Shown: positions 46,001 to 61,000, counted from the first letter of the stretch. The stretch is DNA of 64,000 nt from Rhinopomastus cyanomelas (GCA_013400115.1 VXBP01002815.1:1674001-1738000); one strand, 5' to 3'. The notes: a model not told the origin generated them from the letters alone. Translations and numbers: made by a program.

Positions 46001-49000
46001 AATTCCGTGGCAAACATTTGTTCCACTGGACAATCACTTGCTCATCATCTTCCCCATTAGTGAGATTTCTAAACCGGTGTTGCACCGAGAGTTACCTGTT
46101 TGTTATGCAGACAAACACCCCATAAGGGTGTTAACGTGGGACTTAAATAGCTGCAAGCAAAGGAGAAGATGAGCATGCAAGTGAGCAAAGACAATTGCAC
46201 AACCAGACCTCAGACAATAAACATCACGTCCCTCACATGCCCTGCTGCCTGCCTGAAAGACTCTCCTGCCTCTAGTTCCGCCATCTTCACAACAAACAGG
46301 CTTTTCCCTCTGTGACAGGGGTCTCTAGCTCTGCTCAGTTTTAGGAAGCTTTGCCTCAGGTGCACTCTGGGTTCAGGAATGATGATGAGGACGCGGGATT
46401 CCCGCGGTGGAGGTGAGCACCGATGAGCGAGATGGGAAAGCTGAGCACAGTCAGCCAGGAATCAAGCCACGACACTGGAGGGCAGGAGGATACTCATGAA
46501 CATCAGTGCCCACTGGCAGGCTTTGCTTTCTCCAGTTGACTGACTCCATGGCATAATCCTCAAGCAAACTCCACCCAACTCAACAAGAACATCAAAAGGC
46601 AACCACTAACCACCTCCTGGAGCCCAGGTGGTACCTGGGTACACATCTGACAGCTAGAGGGAGAGTGTCTGCTCCCACCGAAAGCAGGAACAAGGACCAA
46701 TTTCTTTTTTGAAACGCTTTTCCCCACTGACCATCAGCAAAACACAGGCCAGGAAGAGACAGTGACACTGATTGCAGGTTTGGATAGCAGGTTTTGTGGC
46801 CAACTTGTGCCAAGCCCAAAGATGCAGCAGCACTGACTAGCCAGTGAGGAGCCCACCTTTCACTCACAAACAAAAGCAGACCCAACGCCAAGACCCCTTC
46901 CAAGAGGACAGAAAGCCCCGCCACAAGCCCCCACGACAAATTACACTCTAAGAAGAGACAAATGTGGGGTTACTTACTGTAGGAGTAGCTGCTAACTTCA
47001 GATATTGCTGGTGAATGGGAAACCTTGAGCTGATTTTTGACCTTTAACCCCACCTCCATCTTCTTCAATTTGGCAGCCACTTTGTTTTTACCTTCCTTGG
47101 TGCTTTTCAGCGACAGGCCCAGGTTCTTGGCCAGGGTCTTCTTGTCCTCCTTGCTCGGCAGAGCCTCATGAGGTGGGAGGTACCTGCTTCCACCCCCACT
47201 AGGTTTTGGCTTTCCCCCAGAGCTGTCGGCAAACTTGAAGGGGGATTTGAGCTTGTCTTGTTTGGTGAGTGACAGGGCCTTGTCAAGCTTGCTGGCCAGC
47301 TGCTCCTGATCCGATGGCACCTTCTTCTTTTTGACCTTTAACTGCTAGGGTGAAAGGAAGAGGCAGAGGTGAACACAGGGCAGGCTATCATGGCAAACCT
47401 GAGGGATTTTACTGCTCCTCTCATGCACGCTAGTTAAAAATGATGGGCTTCAGCCTCACTTGTCATAACCCACCACGGTGCTTGGGAGGAAGAAGAGGAA
47501 GATGCCAGCAAACAGCACAGCTTCACCTTTATTTAGAACTACAAACCCACAAGACCTTAGAAAAGTGGAGTTTTCTCCTAAAAGAAGTTTGTAGAACATG
47601 TTTTGGGGTTCTTTATTCTCAGCACCTTCTGGGTTTTTAGGGTATGTTTGGGTTGGTTTCACAAGCTTTTCCCTAAATCGATCTTCTTTACCCAAAACCT
47701 GGCCAAATAAGTATGGACTTCCACATAATCAACCAGCTCCAGCAGCTGGGATACCAAGCCCCAGAAAGCATCTCATTCCCTCAACAGGAACAGAAGAAAA
47801 CCCTGTGTTTGAAACAGTGAGGCTGCACTTTGGGATGTCCATTCCCCTCTTGCTATCCCGATAGGTGAAGGGGTAAGACAAGCACTGCGACGCTGCAATG
47901 CTCCAGCTGGCTTGAAGGCAGCCCTGCTGTGTATCAGAGGTCCAACCTCCTATCAGTGAGCCAACGTTAGCCTTTGCAAACACCTGTCTGCTGCACAGAC
48001 AGTCCTCTCATGAAAAAGAGCTTCTACATCCATATGAACTGAGAGCAGATGCTCCTGAGATCAGCAGGAGCTATCCAGTACAAGCTACCAGTAGCAAAGC
48101 AGGAGAGATCTGCCCGTGGCTCCACGTTCCCCATGAGGGCACTGACCTCATTTGAGAAGCCGGGAGCCGCATCATGCTCTTCCCAGCTCTGGTTCCTCCC
48201 TTTCATCTTGCCACTGCTGCTCTCCACATCCTCGTCCTCCTCCGGGAGGGCGCCTTTGTGCCTCTTCTTCATGCCCTCGCCAGTCTCAGAGTCTTCGGAG
48301 AGCAACAAGGACTTGCTCAGTCTGCAAGCCAAGCACAGGATGGGTCAAGGTGGGGGCCTCTCCTCCCTGTGATCCCCACCAAGGCCAAAGGTGAGGTTGA
48401 ATGCCTCCTAGGACAGTGGGGATCCTAAGCAGGAGCCAAGTCCACTGTGAAGTGACAGCAGTTTGGACAAGGTTTTCGACTGAACAGGAGAGCCAAGAGG
48501 CCCTTCTTGCACGCTTCTGGCCACCAACACAGACGAGAGTGCCTGAAAACAGAGACCTACAAGGTGGTCTCTGAAAGGAGGTACCTGATGTCTTCAGTAA
48601 ATGGCACCTGATCTGGTACAGGGCAGCAGAAGGAAGCACAGACAGCTGAGATGGCCCTGTAGGTCTTTTCCCACCTCTACCTGCATGGACTCTGTAGGTG
48701 CAGAGCGAGATTCTCAAGGCCCAGCAAGACGCCCAGACTCCTGCTTTGGTTGCTCAGGTATGAGCAAGGAGGTGGTAATTGCCACACAGAGTAACACAGA
48801 GGGACAAGGACTGGCTTGCTTAAAGGACAAGTGATCTGCTTTCCACAGGGGCCCCTCTGTGAGGAGCAGTTGTGATCTACATCTTCAGTTTTGCTTTAGG
48901 ATTTGAGGGGAAAGGAGAGGGTAAATAAATAATCTTTAAGAAATCAAAAAATAAAGTAGGTGAGACTACAAGCACATCTTTCATTTGAGCTTCTTTCACT

Positions 49001-52000
49001 GCTACCCAGCTGTCTCCAGTAACTACCTCACGGAGGATCAGTCAGCACCTCGAGATCTCTACCAAGCTGCCATGAAAAGCTCTCATACAACCACCTCCTT
49101 CACACTAAGCCTGCTGGCCCAGGTCACATCACCACCACCACAAAACCACTGACACTGAGCAGCCTCCTCAGCTTCCAGGAATTTCCCGCCCGGTCCATCC
49201 TCTCTGCTGACCTCCACAGACAGCTAAACCAACACCTCAGGCCTTGGACGTCGGCGGAGGGCGAATCACCATCTCCCAGGCCAGGCTGCTCAAGCGTTCC
49301 TGTGGTGCAGGGACATGCGCACGCTACACGATCATGCACGCACACATGCACAACTCCAGCCACCTTGAGGTGCCTCCAGCTTGTCCAGCCATCCAAACAC
49401 GAAGAGCAAAACACGAGAGCCACCAAGAGGACAGACTTCCAGAAGCATGTGGTCAGTGGGAGCTGGGCACCTGAATCTAAGCCGTTGTTTTGGAAAGGAC
49501 ATTTGCAAAAATATGCAGCACACAGGGAGGCAGCTTGGAGGTGCCTTCCCATCGCAAAGACTTGGCCATCTATGGATGGCTAGATGGCCAATGGAGGTGT
49601 GATCCAGGCATCCAAACCAGAGCAGCTGGACTTGCAAAAGGGAAAAAAGCAGAAGAGAGAATGAGCCAGATGCTTGAAAGAGAGAAATCAGGCGAAACCA
49701 ACTCCCACTGATTAAAGGAGCAGAGATGAAGACAGCAGAAATACAGCAGAAAGGCCCTACAAAGTAGATGACCCGGAACAGCTCTGTCCTTCCAGTTTTT
49801 GACATCGACATCCCTACAACTAGCTCTCCAGCACCGGCTTGCACCATCCACTCTCCTGAGAGAACACCCGAGGATACGGCCCCTGACACCGAGAACTCAC
49901 CTACAGGTCCCTGCCCAGCCAACCGCTCTGTATCACCTCACCGCTGCTCAACTCAGCCTGTCCTACTTGCACCCAACACCACAGACACGTGCTCTACCAG
50001 CGGGGAGGGAGGACACTGGCACCAGCTTCCCACTGTAAGGACACACTCACGTTAAACGCACACGCTTCCACAATACCACTGCTGCCAGAGACCATCCTGC
50101 CAACGCAGCGCCACGGCGCGCCCCCGCTGCAGCCGAGATGCTCTCCCCAAGTAAGACCCTGGTGCAGCGACCCTGCCGTGTTCCCATCTTCCCCGAATTC
50201 CAGCCTTACTTTCCACTCTTGCTGTCACTCTTCCCTCTCTCCTTAATGGGTGACAGAGCGCTTGATCCAAGTTTCCTCTTCCTGGGCCTTCCAGGGCCTC
50301 TTCTCGCCAAGCTTCTACTTTTCTCGTCATGCTTTTCCCTTTAAAAAAACCACACGCTTCACTGTTAACCAAGGCAACGAAACAAAACAAAACAAAAAAC
50401 AAAGGGAAACAAAGAGAAAAAAGGCTAAATCAAATTTTGCAACCAAAAAGGCAAAAAAACCAAACAGGAAAGAAAAAAAAGTCCAAAAAGAAGAAAAAGG
50501 GAAAAAAAAAGGGAAAATCAAAAGAAAGCAAGCAAGAACGGGAGCCAACCCAGAACCTTCGCCTGTCACCAAACTGCTAAACTGAGCTGCTGAAGCCAAG
50601 GTTGTCTCTAACAGGGTCTCCCAGCTGCGTTCACCAGTGATCAGGTTGTCGTGTCACATAACCTAGGAGTGTGCTGTGCAAAGCTCTGGCGGGCCGTACC
50701 AGGAGGAGAGGAGACAGGGAGGGATGGAGGCCTGTTTGCCCCCCTGGACTGCGAGGCAGGGACAGTGCCCAGCTGGAAAAAAACCAGACCAAGTAAGCAG
50801 CCTGCGACTTACTCGGAGTCCCTGCGGCGCTGCAGCTTCACCAGCTCCCGCTGCTTCTCCTTGTACCGCCGCTGCAGCTCCGCCAGCCTCATCCTGTAGT
50901 CCAGCTCCATCGCATCCATGTTCTCGATGGCTGATTTGATGGAGTACATCTAGGGTGGGGAGGCAAAAGGGGGCAAGAAAGTCAAGGACATGTCCAGGCC
51001 TCCACCCAGACTGGGGTTGGCACACTGGGGTGGCCCTTACAACGGTCAAGATCTGCAGCTCTCCAGGCTTAGAGGGGAGCAGAGCAGCCCTGCCCACAAG
51101 CACAGCCCTCGAGTGGTACCCAAAAGCAGATGTTCCCTGCCTTGGAATGCTACAGGCTGGGTACAAAACCATTTGGTGGTCTGCACCACAGGGGAGAGTC
51201 AGCAAAGATAAAAACAAGAAGAAAACTCTCCTGCCACTATCTTTATTAATTTCCCCAGCACCACACCAGTAACAGGCAAGTCCCTGCTGGTTCTGTACTG
51301 AAAACTCCACTTCTAGGGGATGTGCGGCAGCTCCTCAGGCTCAGCCACACTAACAGCTACTTACGGGTTCATCTTTCTTCTGCATCCAGCTGTACTTTTT
51401 GTTGGGATTCAGTTCTCGAGGCAGCCGGATGGTTTTCAGACTTTCCATAAAGGGGGTGGAAAGTACTTCCATGAGCATGTGGGTGCTGGCAGCCAGCAAA
51501 CTCTCCAGCGTTGGCCGGACAGGAAAACTCTCTGGACCTGCTGGGAAGGACACAAGAGTCAAAAAATGCTATAGAGGTTCACCTTCCAAAACTGTTCCTC
51601 CAGCAGGCACAAGGAGAGGCTGGACCATGGCAGCTCAAGGAGCCTCCCAACCACCCCTGGTCCCTACTTGAGCTCCCCCGATGTACCCAGCCATGGTGCA
51701 ACTGGCAGTTCCCATCACGTCGCACCTCAGGAAGTTACTGGAAGGTGAGATCTTTTCAGGACCTGCCAAGCTCTTGGAAAGCATCATTTGGAGCTACTGG
51801 GGCCGCTTGTGCCAAACCCTAACAGACTGTGGACTCGGTGCATGCCAGAGGGGTGTTACCCTGGCAGCTCCTGGCCAGTGGGGCTCCGTTTCTGCTACGC
51901 ACACCGCACACTGTCTAGACGTGGCAAGGGCCTTCGGAAGGGGAGAGCAGTACAACAGCCACACGTAGCTCACCCTACTGCAACAAAAAGCCTGCTCCGA

Positions 52001-55000
52001 CCCCCATCCCAAGCAGCAGCTGTTCTTCCAGCTCAAGGCAGGGCTCTCCTTGCTGCCTGGTGGAGGCTGCAAGAGATCCCACCTGCACCTCTGCTCTTCA
52101 GAGAGCACAGGGTTCGCACTCAGGGACATCCGGTCTGGCCCGAGGCTGGCCAGACCCCACACTCGTGACTTACTCTGCATTTCTTGCTTCCGTTTCTCCA
52201 GCTCCATCTCTGCAATTTCGCTCAGCAAAGTGATCCCTTGCAGGAAGGAGTGCTCCAAGGCCTGGTCAGGCAACACCTCCACCTTCATCGGGGATGGAGT
52301 GACACTAGTGGTGGTTAACAAGGAGCAAGCCTGCGGCATTTCTGTGGCAGCCACCAAGGCGTTCATCCCAGCCAGCGGGTCGCCCGGCTTGATGTCCAGA
52401 GCTGGGATTTGGCAAGAGATTGCATCCTCCGTGTAAGAAGAGATCTCTGGCCCCTGCTCCCCCTCCTCAGGAGGCAGGCTGGGAAACTCCCTGCCCCGGG
52501 GCACATCGGTGCTCTGGAGATCCATGGCTACAGAGGCCTCCTCCTGCTGGGGCGTCAAGTCCATCTCAGGCGGTTCGTTCTCCGCGTGCGCAAGTGAACC
52601 GTCGTAGTCCATGTGCATAGAGCAGGTTTCTGCTCCACTCCCGGTCTCTGCCTGAGCCTCTGCTTCTCCAGGGCAGGGCACAACCTGATAAGGAGACGGG
52701 CAGCTCTGGAGGTCTTCCTGGTCCTGTTCCATAGCACCCAGGGCTTCACCTTGATGCAACAGGAGGTTGCAATTGTCCACATTCTGCACCGGGACGGCCG
52801 CAGAGGTGGTGATGTTCAGAGTCCCCATGTCCTGCTCACAGATGTCTTCCTGGCTTTCCTCCATCTGCACCTCTGATTTCACCCTCTCTTCCAAGGACTC
52901 TTCTTCGGCTGCTGCTTGGATGGGCTCTAGCATTTTGGACGGAGACAGGTGGATGGGTTTGACTTCTGGGGAAAGCTCCATGTGCTCAGAGCCTTCAGCA
53001 GGGAGCGGGACATCAGGAGCCAGGCCATCCGCATCTGATGCTGCGGTGGGCTGGAGGAGGTAGGGATAGTGTCTTCCAAAGGAAGGAGGCAGGGACTGGA
53101 ACGGATACCCTGGGGGGATCTCTGCAAAACACCAGAAGGGACAGGCTGTGCTGTAATGGCCAATTCTTCAAAGCACCTTCTCCCTCACTAAGGCATCGAG
53201 ATGGGTCCCTTGGTTTCCATCATCTGTCGCCCTTTCTTGTTCTGAGACCACAGCTCCTTTGGGCACCTCTCTCCTGGCCAAGCTGCCACAGGCAGCAGCA
53301 CCCCAGAGGTCCCTCGTGCACCTTTCCAGCTCTCCCACAACTGGAGATTTGACCCTTGCATCCTTCTCCCACTGAAACTTCAGCCCTGGAGGAACCAACC
53401 CAGGCTTGACCCAAGGGAAGAAGAAAGCCTACATCCCCAGGTGCTCCTACACCCCAGGCATTGATCCCAGTCTACCACATCACCCCAGCCCTTGCCTTAC
53501 AGAGGAGCTACGTGGTTTCCTCTAGGGGAAGGGACAGAAGCAGGGAAGAGCTGAGGAGAAAAAGGGAGGCAGGCACAAACACACGGGGACTCTGCCAAAG
53601 CAGGGCTCTCTTACCTGGGAACAAGGCCTGATATGGACCAGCAGCCTCTTTTTCCAGCTCCAGGTCTTTCTTCTCCACAGTCTCAGGTGCCTCTTCCTTT
53701 GGAGGGATGGCAGGGGCAGGGGGTGGAGAGGCAGGGGGCGGGCTGGAAGGATGGGAGCTGGGGGTGGCAGGGTAGGAGTAGGCTGGCTGCGAAGGTGGCT
53801 CCTCCATCTTTTGGATCACCTCAGCTTTGAGCACAGACACGGGTGAGGCCCTGGGAGACAGGGGAGGTGGACTCACAGCCTTGCTGTAGGACGTTGAGGC
53901 ACTGGGAGACAGCACGGGTGGTTTTCGGTGCACCAGTCCAGGGGCAGAGGAGGAAAGGCTTGATTTGGCACTGTCCAGGCTCCGTTTCGTCACCTTCTCT
54001 TCCATATCCACACGCTGCTCGCTCGCCTTCAATCTCTCCTGTCACAAGAACAGAGCAAAGCTCAGCACAACATCACCTGCTTCTGGAAAGTGGCAGAGAC
54101 CTGCCACCACACAAGACCAAAACATGGTCTTAACCAGTAAGCACTGGAGTAAAACACCCATTCCCCAGTGCAACACCACTTTAAGACCAAGCTGACATCA
54201 CTGATCTCTGGTGCCTTTCTTTACAAACTCCTGGCTCCAGGAACCAGGTGAAGAGTGTCCCAGTGCTCTCTTGAAACCAAAGCAAACTATTTCTATTTCT
54301 AAGCCTCCAGTCTCGCAAGGACACGTATGGGATGGGTGTAAAACACCCCAATGAGATCTCACAACTTCCAAGTAAGAGCTGCCTCCTGGACCCAGTGTGA
54401 CTGCTGCCAGCATTGCAGCTGCTTCTCTAAGCCACTCACGAGGTCTGTTTAGAGGTGACCAGGGATGAAACCACTCAGAGACATCCCCAGGGAAGCTCTC
54501 TTGACAGCACTGCCCAACAGCCCCACACCAAACCACTCCAAAACCCGCCCTAACTGAACGGCTCATACCCCAGGGACCAGAGCACGATCCCTCAGTGCAT
54601 CCATCCCCTCGAGACACACTTGCAACACCAGCACAGCTGCTTCTCCCCGCCAGGCACCTCAACTTCAGGCTTGTTTGACGCCCAAACAAGCTCCTGAAAA
54701 CGTACCACGAGCTGGGCACTCCTCTGTAGCTCCATGGCGTGGGCTGCTTGCTGCTGCAGGATGTACAGCTCGTGCTGTCGCAGCAGCTGCTGATGAGAGA
54801 GGAGCTGGAGCTGGTGAGCATGCTGCAGGGAGCTCCGGGTCGGGGGGTACATGGCAGGCCACAGAGGGGGTGCCCGGTCCATCAGCTCCGCTGGGGAACA
54901 AGCAGAGATGCGGTCAGGGAGGCAGGAGGGTGGCAGTAGGATTTGGGATTGCTCAGGGTGTAGGGGAGATCAATCATCAGGCTATGCAGGAACGTGACCA

Positions 55001-58000
55001 GAAATGCAGAAGGGTAAAACTGCCCTACTCTCACCACTCCAAGGGGCCTGGGGCCATTAGACTTGCTCTGTTCTTGGCACCCTTGGATCGAGTGTCTCCT
55101 AACCAAGGATTCAACCTCTCCAGGGTCCTGCAGGGCATGAGGAGCCACTGCTAAAGATGACACATTTCCATCTCCAAACACAAGGCCACCTCACACCCAC
55201 TCTAGAGCTATGCTGCCGGTACCCCCAGGCACGCAGGCTCCTCTCTAGCCCTCTCCAAGTCCTGTTTCCTCCCCAGCTGTCAGCGCACAGTCCCGAGGGT
55301 CACGTTCACGTCCTTACCGAAGTGTGGCAAGTGCTCACTGGGGATCACAACAAGCTGCCCTGACTGTGGGTCTCTGGCAAACTGGTAGGCGGAAGGGAGG
55401 GCTCCCCCCATGGCAGGGGGGAAGCCTGGAGTCATGCCCTGGTGTAGGGAAGGGTGACCCAGTCCTGGAAGAAGAAACATCACAGTCATAACTCAGGGCA
55501 TGCAAGCATTTCCTACCCACATGACAAATAATCTACCGTTTGATTGCTCCAAAACACCTCCTTCCCCTGTGATCCTACAGTAGCCTCAGTGGGCACTCAG
55601 CAACTCCTCTCCCATAGGTGCGAACCCCAAGGACACATCAGTGGGCACTCACCGTAGGGATGGCCAGCCAGCCACATGGAGGGGCTCCCTGTCCTGGGGA
55701 GCCACGGGTGGGCTGCCAAGTGCGAAGCTGGGTCTGCAGACCAGCGCCCAGAGCCTGTCAAAGCTGGGCCTCCCGTTACCATGAGGTTGGAGTTCAAACC
55801 GTTGGTAGCACAGCTGGAGGGGTGTATCCGGGCAAAATCTGCCAGTTCCTTGCTCTCTCTGGTGATGGAGGAGGCAAGAGAGACAGTGAGAGAAGGTCTG
55901 AATGCTGGAGGAGCACAGGGGTCTGGAACAGTCTGCAGAACGAGGTGTCTACAGAACAGAGTCTCAAGGAGAGCTGTCATGGAGGTGGTTAACATCACAT
56001 CCACCACAAAAGACTCCATCTCTCCATTCCCCCAGAGCAGGTACAGATTTGCAGCAGTCCATCAGGACTGCTCTGCTGCAGGTTCAGGACCTGCCAGCAA
56101 CCCCATGGCACCCACTCAGGGCTCCTCTCCACACCAGCGACAGCTGTGCCAGCAGCTACACCAGGATGCATGCAACCCCGTTCCCAGTCCAGACAGACTG
56201 TCCCCAAGCATGGCTAGTGGCACTGCAGCAACAGACCCCTTCTCACTCCAACCCTCACCTGAGCAGCTTCTCCTGATCCCTCTCCAAGCGCCCTGCCAGG
56301 AGGTGGCTGTCCCGGTGGCGGCTCCTCTCATCCCCACAGTCGTCTTCTGAGCGTCCATGCCCTAAGAGACAATCCAGCACCATCAGACAGGAGAAACAAG
56401 CCTGGGGAAAGCTGTCCTCTCTCCTCTGGGCATGGAGAGACAGCACCCTGGAGCCAAACCCCACTATCCCCAAGACTGTATTGGGTTCAAGTCCTAAAGG
56501 ACCGGGGATCTGGTTGCCTATGTGACCAAGACGCTAACACTAAGGCAGCTCCTTGGAGCACCAAGGTGCATGTGGTTTGAGGTTTGTGTCTCCAGGCCAT
56601 CAAGGGTCTCACTTGCTAGGCCAGGTTGGTCTCCCAGGACAGAGGAGCCACCAGCCTGGGAACAGTAGGATCAACAAAACCATTTTTGCTGAAGGTCACA
56701 TCTCCCATCTCAGGAGCTGAGGCCCAGCCACATCCCTGCATCGAACCACTCAGCCCTGCTCAGTACATCTTGCAGGGAGAGAATTTTATCTCTGCACCTT
56801 CCTCTCATGTAAACCAGTCTGGGAGCACTGGGCATGCTCTGAATCCCAGTTCCTCTGCAACAGGCAGCACTGGACCCTCACAAACCCAGCATGTTCCAGT
56901 CTGCCATTCAATCCGTTAGCGGGAATCTGCATCCTCCCCCGAGACGTGCAACAAGAAAGGGTCTGGCAAGGCAGGGCCACATATGGCAGATGAGGGCACC
57001 AGTCCAAAAAGGGGGCTGGATGTTTGGCCGGAGGAACAGCTTGTCCAGAATCTTGTCGATTCAGCCTAGCACAGGAGCGGCCACGTCTGCGAGAGGCAAC
57101 GAAACACCTTCGCAGGAGCGAACAGCAGCACCTTGCTTGGCCCTGTCAGGACCAGGTACTGGGACACCATTCCCTCGGTTTATCCAAGGTTCTCACCTGG
57201 CTTCAGGTTCGTTTTTCATTCATTTCTTTCCTACCTAGGCATTTTTCCACAGTTCCCTCTCTGTGTTAGGCACCAGTGATATTATCTGCTCCTAAACCCC
57301 AGCCCTGGTTGTGGAGAGTCGCTGACTGCTCCAACAGGGCCAGGAGGGAGGTGTTTGTTTCCCCACTTTTCTTCCACGCCCAGGTGATGCTCTGCACCGT
57401 GCAGGGCTGAGCAGCACCACACGGGCTCGCACGGCTGCACCCTGGCTTCCCACAGCACTCAGCAGGGTCCTCGCTCTCCCATCTGGATAAGTTTTGGCAC
57501 CCGGGACGGCGTCTCAGAACATCAAGTCTATTCTGCTGACAGGCAGACTTCTCAAGGAGGGCTCCGCTGTGTATTTCCACAAACCTGGACAGCCCATGGG
57601 GGTTTTTTTTGCTGTCACATCTCCAATTCCCTTGGCTTTCACTGTCAGAAAGAGTCTAGGAACCAGACAACATCTCTCCTGGCTCCTCTCCCCAAGGCTC
57701 CTTCCATAGACTTCAGGCAGAAAGCAGAGATGCTTCAAAACCTGGCACACACCTCTCCCTCCTAAAGGACTTTGCAAGGACTTTAGCCCTTGCAGCTGGC
57801 CAGCACGCGGTGCGCAGTACTTGGCCCCAGCCAGCCCCTCGTGATTCAACAACGATGCCCCATGCAGCCTCCATGGCTCGGTTTTACCAGCCAGCCTCCA
57901 CAGCATGAGACACGGGGGCTCACGAACCCCTCCTAAGCTCCAGCATCCCTCCCTGTCTTTCCACCAGCATCACGCAAAACCTCTCCATCGAATGGTCTGG

Positions 58001-61000
58001 GTTGGAAGGGACCCTAACGATCATCCAGTCCCAAAACCCTGCCATGGGCAGCGACACATCCCACCAGACCAGGTTGCCCAGAGCCCCCTCCAACCTGACC
58101 TTGAACACTTCCAGGGATGCAACAGCCACAACCTCCTTAGGTAGCCTGTTCCAGTACCTCAGCACCCTCACAGAGAGGAATATCCTCCTAATATCTAATC
58201 TAAACCTACCCTCATCCAGCTTAAAGCCATTTCCCTCCCATCCTACCGCTACAAACTCTTGTAAGAAGTCCTTCCCCATCTTTCTTACAGACCCCTTCAG
58301 GTCCCTGAAGGCTGCTATAAGGTCTCCCCAAAGCCTCCTCTTCTCTAGGCTGCAGAGCCCCAAATCCTGCAGCCTGTCCCCACAGGAGAGGTGCTCCAGA
58401 CTTCTGATCATCCACCCCCTAGACACAAGATTCTCCCCATTTAGAGCCCCTCTTCTTAATTCTCCCTCTTTGGTGTCAGCAACAAGCCCTGGGTTAACGA
58501 GCAGCTCAAGGTGCGACAACACCCGCCACCAGCCTTTTATTAGAAACCCATTAGTTCCTTGTTTTCTCCCCAGTCCTCCCTCTCCCATCTACACTTCCCG
58601 TTATTTATAGACGGGTTTATCATCGCTTTCTCATCCCCTCCAGCCAAACACACACTTTCTTATTCCTCTAACTCCCTCCCAGCCCCAACCCCGCCGAGCG
58701 GACGGTCCCTTTGCCGTACAGACCGAGGATTGTCCGGACAGTGAATGATCATTTTGTCCCTCTATACGAACATGACGCACGGAGCGCACAGAAAAACCCC
58801 ATCAGCTATGCACGGAGGAAAGGCTCCGCTCCGTTCCCTTGACAACCAACACCCCGCACTAAATACTCGCATTTTACTTGCCAAATACTACAGATTAGCC
58901 AACTAAAGCCTGCTTTCTCCTTCTTAAAAGGTCTGAACATTCAAGCACCGTCCACTCGGCGCAAGCAAGCTAATGTTATTAGACGAGTATCTCCTGGCAT
59001 ACAAAGCTGGGGCGGGGGGGTGTGGGCAGCATTTGGGGGGCGAGAGGAGGAGAAAAGGGGTCTTGTTTTTGGTCTGAAAGCCAATGGCATCACTTAGCAA
59101 CGAGCGCGGAGCCCTGCCAGAATCCAACCCTTGTTTGCAGCCTTTTAGCTCGGCTCAGTAAATTACATTTAACGCAAGCTGGGAGGGTCTGGGGCGACTG
59201 AACGGCTGAACAAACAGCCCCCTGTGCTGTCCATGAGGTTCTTGGTCGGTTCCTGCCCAGCCGTGGGGAGACGATGGGAATGGGGAGGGGGGCTGGTGGT
59301 TGGGAAGAACTGCCTCTCGCTGGTGAGGGGGGCAAAGGCAGGAAAATGGGAAAGGCAAAGGCGAGCTTTGCTCGCTGGCCGCTCGCTTTGGCATCGCTCC
59401 TTGGCACACCAGAGCCTGCAGGCGTTATCTTGCTGCATGAGCCAAGCAGACACCAAAAAGCCCCCCAAGTCATCCCACTGCTGCCAGCACCAGGGCTTAA
59501 ATCAAACCCAGGAGATTAAAACACCAGCAACAGGGTGGATTAAGGGGTTTCACTGTCACTCCCTTTGCTAATGGGGATCAAACACATGGAGAGAGGTTGC
59601 GCTCGGTGCTGGGCAGAAGGGATGGAAGCAGGCTCTCTTTAGGGAGTCTCACTCCCTGCTGTGGTTTACAACATGCTGTTGGCTGGGAAAATGAGGCCAG
59701 GGGAGCTGAGGTTGCCAAACTCAGCTCATGCCACACAGCCTGCACCATAGAATCATAGAATGATCTGGGTTGGAAGGGACCTCAAACATCATCTAGCTAC
59801 AATTCCCTGTCACGGGCAGCAACACTCCTCATCAGACCAGGTTGCCCAGAGCCCCATCCAATCTGGCCTTAAACACTTCTAGGGATGGAGCAGCCACAAC
59901 CTCCCTGGGCAACCTGTTCCAGGCCCTCAGCACCTTCACAAGGAGGAAATTCTTCCTAAAATCTAATCTAAATCTCCACTTTTTTAGCTTAAAGCCATTG
60001 CCCCTCACTCTATCACTACAAACTCTTGTAAAAAGTCTCAACGGCCTCAAGTTGTGCCGGGGAGGTTTAGACTAGACACTAGGAAAAATTTCTTCATGGA
60101 CAGAGTAGTAAAGTTTTGCAACAGGCTGTCCAGGGAGATGGTGGAGTTGCTGCCCCTGAAGGTGTTCAAAGAATGAGTAGATGTGGACCACGATTCAGTG
60201 GGCATGGTGGGGTCAGACTGCCGGTTGGACTTGGATGATTTTGTAGGTCTCTTCCAACCTTAACAACTCTAATTCTAAAGGCCAGGTTACACCAGGTTGC
60301 TGTGCTGCTCTCCCACGAGAAGAACACATCCCACAGGGAAATCCTGAGGAACCTACCTTTGACGCTGCTGAGAGACAATGAGCGATCTCGATCTGCCAAG
60401 CTGGGTCCCAGTTTACTGCTGCCACTGCTGCTATTGTCCTTCTGCCGGGCCACAGCCACAGCAATGCCAACGGGCAAGTGCCTCACCTCCACCTCGCCCT
60501 GGGAGCCGATGCTCTCGCGGCCAAAGGATTTGGCACTCTCAGGTCTCTCAGGGTCCCTCTTCATCTGCTTCGCTGGCTGCTGCAATAGCAGCTGTTGCAC
60601 TTTGGAGGCACCCAGCTGCGAAGAGTCCAACTTCACGTTGCCCAAGCCACCAAAGGGGCTCTTCTTGCCGCAGCTCTGCCGGGATGTGGTCTCCTTGGCA
60701 AAGCTGCCACTGTACTTGATGAGGCTCTGCATGGCCGACCCTTCGCCATGGGAGGCAGGGTGGAGGACGTCTGCAGCGCCCCGGGAGCCCACCACAGAGG
60801 ACCGTGGCAAGCCGCTGGGATCAAGGTAAACCTTCTTGGCTTCCTCCTCTGCCCTGGTGACGTGGTTGTGCTGCGCAGCCAGCACTGCCATCTGCGTGGT
60901 GGCAAAGTTGCCCATCTCAAAGGGCTTCCACTTCTGCTCAGGCGGTTTCAGCTGACCGTGGTCCATGTGCTGCCGGGAAGAGTCCAAAGTGCCGTAGACC

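Larger units (their letters stand above)
56362..60356 (-). other. TNRC18 intron, 4.0 kb
   Basis: Phases on both sides join directly, so no coding exon need be missing. It holds three CR1 copies (57984-58440, and the inverted pair 59748-60040 and 60041-60278). A unique AT-rich patch at about 58590-59020 includes cccgttatttatagacggg, gtgaatgatcattttgtccc and ctaatgttattagacgag and may be regulatory. Confidence 0.6.
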
